64,000 bases of DNA from Xylona heveae TC161 (taxonomy: Eukaryota; Ascomycota; Xylonomycetes; Xylonales; Xylonaceae). Where the stretch lies: contig NW_017264199.1 of assembly GCF_001619985.1 (NCBI RefSeq), forward strand, positions 1,240,001 through 1,304,000. Direction: 5' to 3'. The position numbers and the translations under genes were made by a program. Position 1 is the first letter of the stretch; every line of letters starts with the position of its first letter. The notes under the pieces are model-generated. The model ran no database searches. It was not told where the DNA came from and was given only the letters and a program-made list of their open reading frames with translations. Below are positions 60,959 through 64,000 of this stretch, one piece after another.

Positions 60959-62854
60959 ATGACATCCACCCAAGAGGATCGCAATGTTCAAAATGCGACT
61001 CCAGAATGGACGAATGAGCCTGACATCGAAAACCAAGCTGCAGTGGAAGTAAAGGAGAAAAATGATGGACCTCAAACAGCAAATGAGAAGAATGATCTTG
61101 CGTCCGTTGACAACATTAACGAACTTTATTCCATCTTTACTTTGTGGGAGAAGCGTTTCATCGCCATTGTCGTTTCGATTGTTTCTCTATTCTCGCCATT
61201 TTCCTCGAATATCTATTTCCCCGCAATGAACACGCTAGCTCAGAGTCTGCACGTGTCTCATGAGAAAATAAATTTGAGTGTGACCGTCTATATGGTAAGT
61301 TGGTGTCATTAATATCACTCCATTTACATGTATTGACGAACTCTGGAGATTTTTCAAGGAGTAGCACCAGCCTTCATCAGTAACATAGCTGAAACATCAG
61401 GGAGACGTCCGGCATATGTTGTCTGTTTTATCATCTTTCTCGGAGCCAATATTGGCCTTGCGGTGCAAAGCTCCTATCCAGCGCTGATGGTTCTGCGCTG
61501 TGTCCAGAGCTCTGGCAGCAGTGGAACCGTGGCCCTTGCCAATGCAGTCATCGCCGATATCGTTACTTCTGCAGAACGAGGCAGCTTTTTTGCATGGTCA
61601 ATGCTTGGTGCTATTTTGGGACCTTCTCTGAGTCCTATTATTGGCGGTCTACTCAGCGAGTACCTTGGGTGGAAGTCCATCTTTTGGTTTTTGGTCATCT
61701 TCACAGCCGTTGTCCTGGTTCCGTTTCTGCTCTTCTTCCCTGAAACAAGCCGCCCAATCGTGGGGAACGGGTCAATTCCACCGCCTAAATGGAACAGGTC
61801 CCTCGCAAATGTGATTTCCGAACGGCGACTAGCCAAGGCTGGGAAGCCTGTTGACAAGTCGGCGACTCACAAATCCACTCGCCTTGAGTTTCCCAATCCC
61901 ATTAAAACTCTTAAGATTGCCATAGAACCAGAGGGCGCTTTGATCCTCTTCTTTGGAGGCATCGTCTATGCAGGGTACTACGCTGTAGCAGCGAGCATCC
62001 CATCGCTCTTCGGCCAGACTTACGGATATAACGATATCGAAATTGGCTTGATGTATCTGCCAATCAGCGCAGGAATGCTCATTGCGGCTTTCACTACAGG
62101 CAAACTTGTTGATGCTAACTACCGACGTTATGCGAAGAAACACGGCTTTCCACTCGATAAGACCAAGCAGCATGACCTGACTGACTATCCCCTTGAGCGA
62201 GCCCGTCTGGATATCTGCTTACCTCTGACATATCTCGGGGCGCTGGCTATGATCGCTTACGGGTGGCTTGTTGAATACGGGTATCGGATCGGCGTAGCGG
62301 GTCCGGTTGTCATCCTCGTGGTATTGGGCTATGGCGTGGTCGGATCCTTCAACACGACCAGCATTCTCATCATAGACATCAATCGTGATCGTCCGGCGAT
62401 GGCTACGGCGGCGAACAATCTTATCCGATGCCTTATGGGCGCGGGGGCCACTGCTTTCATTGGTCCTATGCTCAATGCGATGGGCCGTGGCTGGGGATAC
62501 ACATTCATTGCCTTTCTGTGGTTTCTCTTTAGCCCAATGTTACTGGCTGTGATCAAGTGGGGTCCTGGGTGGCGGAAAAAGAGGGCCCTGAAGGCTGCAG
62601 AGAAGAAGCGGCTAACGGTAGAGAAGCAAAGAAAGTCAGAGCTGGCGGAATATGCTCTCTCGGCCGACAGAAAAACCAGCGAGGCAGCGGTACCAGATGA
62701 AAAGAAGCCAAGCGAAGCTACAGTAAATTCAGATGTCAGTCATGAAATTGCAGATCATGACCCCGAGGCAGCTGTGAAAGGTCCGAACGATGCCAAAAAT
62801 ACGAGACCAGGAGCAGAGGGCAAAGGAGATTATATCTCGCCGTCAGCATCTTAA
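60959..62854 (+). CDS. MFS drug:H+ antiporter, DHA1 (QDR-like)
   Basis: Twelve-helix major facilitator of the DHA1 type, resembling quinidine/polyamine exporters, probably in the plasma membrane. Two exons (60959-61294, 61349-62854) give 613 residues. A hydrophilic N-terminus precedes LYSIFTLWEKRFIAIVVSIV. Motif A-like ETSGRRPAYVVCF, motif B-like LRCVQSSGSSGTVALANAV and motif C GAILGPSLSPIIGGLLSEY are clear. A long cytosolic loop separates the halves, then FNTTSILIIDINRDRPAMAT and NNLIRCLMGAGATAFIGP. The last 90 residues are a charged Lys/Glu-rich tail. The frame extends upstream to 60929 only through TTG; the first ATG is 60959. The acceptor ends CTGGAG, slightly unusual. Confidence 0.88.
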
Positions 62855-63253
62855 ACGGAACTTTGAGTTTAGACTGCATTGGCATGAAATTCCACAATAG
62901 TCCAGTCTCTTCGTTTCATATTCGGAGCATTTTACCTATTTGTTAACCATTGCAGAATTTCGCATGCATAGAAATCCGGGACGATGGAGCGCATCTAAAG
63001 ATATATCCCCGCCAAAAGGCACAAAAAGATCAAGCATTTAGCATTAGCTTCAACCATAAACGTTCACTTTGACTCGTTGGAATGCCATGGGTCTTTAAGT
63101 TTGTGATTGTCCCATGATAATAAGACATTTTGGAGTATATCTGTCAATGAAAGACGTGCAGTGAAACGACCGACTTGGAAACTTATTCCGCTGGCAGCGG
63201 AATAACTGATGGCTCGAGAGCGGAATTACGGGGTTATCCGTATAAGGGAGTAA
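62855..63253. other. Intergenic, MFS 3' end to MSH2 promoter
   Basis: No gene. The right part holds the 23-bp palindrome at 63183-63205 and leads into the MSH2 CGCG cluster. Confidence 0.5.
63183..63205. repeat. Perfect 23-bp palindrome upstream of MSH2
   Basis: TTATTCCGCTG and CAGCGGAATAA are exact reverse complements with one base between. A third AGCGGAATTA half-site is at about 63218-63227. Could be a dimer-binding site or form a hairpin. Confidence 0.85.
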
Positions 63254-63306
63254 TTACGCGAAACCACTCAACGCGAGCGCGTAAAGACACTTTCGCGTCG
63301 CGTCAC
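63254..63306 (+). promoter_or_regulatory. CGCG cluster upstream of MSH2
   Basis: In 53 bp there are five CGCG cores: TTACGCGAAAC, CAACGCGAGCGCGTAAAG and TTTCGCGTCGCGTCAC. TTACGCGAAAC is shared with the primase and SLD2 elements. It ends about 180 bp before the MSH2 ATG. Mismatch-repair genes are MBF-type targets in yeasts. Confidence 0.6.
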
Positions 63307-63485
63307 CTTTCTGCGCGGACGTCAAGAACAAATACGGGGAGTGAAACAATTACCAACCGATTGGAGCAAAAGAATCAGAAGGCTATAGAGATTTGGAACG
63401 TAGGGAACGACTCTCGAGGTCATTAGCTGAAAAGGATAGGCAAGAGATTCTCTGAAAAGCGATCGTGGTATTGAGGAGTCGAAAG

Positions 63486-64000
63486 ATGGCGTCTAGGCCG
63501 GAATTGAAGGTATGATAGCTTTCGTCGAATGCGATGGGAGTCGGACTAGCACGCTGGCATTTGAAGCAGGGAATGGACAGCGAAATCTGATTATATGGAT
63601 TGCAATTGTACTGACATTATTCTGCAGCTCGACGACGAGGTTGGCTTCATTCGCTTCTTCCGAAATTTGCCTAGTAAGGACGAAGAGACGATTCGCATAT
63701 TTGATCGAGGCGATTGGTATTCAGCACATGGAGATGATGCTGCATTCATCGCAAGGACGGTATGCTCTTTAGAGGAAATAATGGTCTACGGCGATGGCTT
63801 CTGACGATACTAGGTATACAAAACTACATCTGTGCTCCGCCAGCTTGGCCGCAGCGACAATGGCCTTGCCTCAGTTACCATGACTATTACAGTCTATCGG
63901 AACTTTCTGCGCGAGGCTTTGTTCCGCCTAGGGAAGCGTATCGAGGTTTATGAGGCGACAAGTCGAATGAACTGGAAGGTGTCAAAGCAGGTTCGAGACA
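63486..64000 (+). CDS. MSH2: DNA mismatch repair protein MSH2 (5' part only)
   Basis: Mismatch-recognition subunit of MutS-alpha and MutS-beta in the nucleus. The window ends inside the gene. Three exons are visible (63486-63509, 63628-63759, 63814 to beyond 64000). They encode MASRPELK, then LDDEVGFIRFFRNLPSKDEE and IFDRGDWYSAHGDDAAFIAR, then TSVLRQLGRSDNGLASVTMT and YRNFLREALFRLGKRIEVYE. This is the MutS N-terminal mismatch-binding domain I. The first exon is only 24 nt, followed by a 118-nt intron. The ATPase end lies outside the window. Confidence 0.92.

Overview
The window is nuclear DNA of a filamentous ascomycete, most likely Eurotiomycetes (Aspergillus/Penicillium/Talaromyces relatives). 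Nearly every gene is split by short GT-AG introns, intergenic gaps are 0.3-2.5 kb, and the proteins include Sld2, a fungal ELYS, AIM24, a Kid-type kinesin, formamidase and fungal MFS carriers. The genus cannot be fixed from the sequence alone. I assembled 21 protein-coding genes. The exon joins keep the reading frame and restore known family motifs. I saw no tRNA, rRNA, CRISPR array, transposon or virus-derived element.

Layout: FCP1 CTD phosphatase (+, 371-3388); DNA primase small subunit (+, 5966-7982); DUF167/YggU protein (-, 8421-9369); formamidase (+, 10436-13109); CorA-like membrane protein (-, 13267-16798); SLD2 replication factor (+, 17619-19017); CUE3/ASCC2-type ubiquitin receptor (-, 19611-21874); ribosomal protein uS10/RPS20 (+, 22515-23201); NUP42-like CCCH/FG nucleoporin (-, 23567-25688); ELYS nucleoporin (-, 26104-27172); condensin SMC4 (+, 27471-32536); small conserved-looking protein (-, 33625-34093); ATM1 mitochondrial ABC exporter (-, 36225-38848); AIM24 (+, 39345-41030); kinesin-10 (-, 42342-45359); monocarboxylate-type MFS carrier (-, 46806-48573); vacuolar protease PEP4 (-, 51115-52540); VAC14 (-, 53757-57335); DENND6-type DENN protein (+, 58125-60310); DHA1-type MFS drug transporter (+, 60959-62854); MSH2, cut by the window end (+, 63486-64000).

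Three patterns stand out. First, several divergent neighbours act in the same process: CUE3/RPS20 (ubiquitin receptor of the ribosome-rescue RQT complex, and the ribosomal protein whose ubiquitin chains it is known to read), ELYS/SMC4, ATM1/AIM24 and VAC14/DENND6. Second, primase and SLD2 share an identical 18-bp CGCG element (TTTACGCGAAACGCGTCT) plus an 11-bp ACGCGTTGGAC element, and MSH2 carries a related cluster, as expected for MBF/E2F-like G1/S control. Third, intron structure is unusual in places: a 19-nt exon in formamidase, a 22-nt exon in NUP42, 13 small exons in DENND6, and several introns of 200-400 nt filled with homopyrimidine or homopurine tracts.
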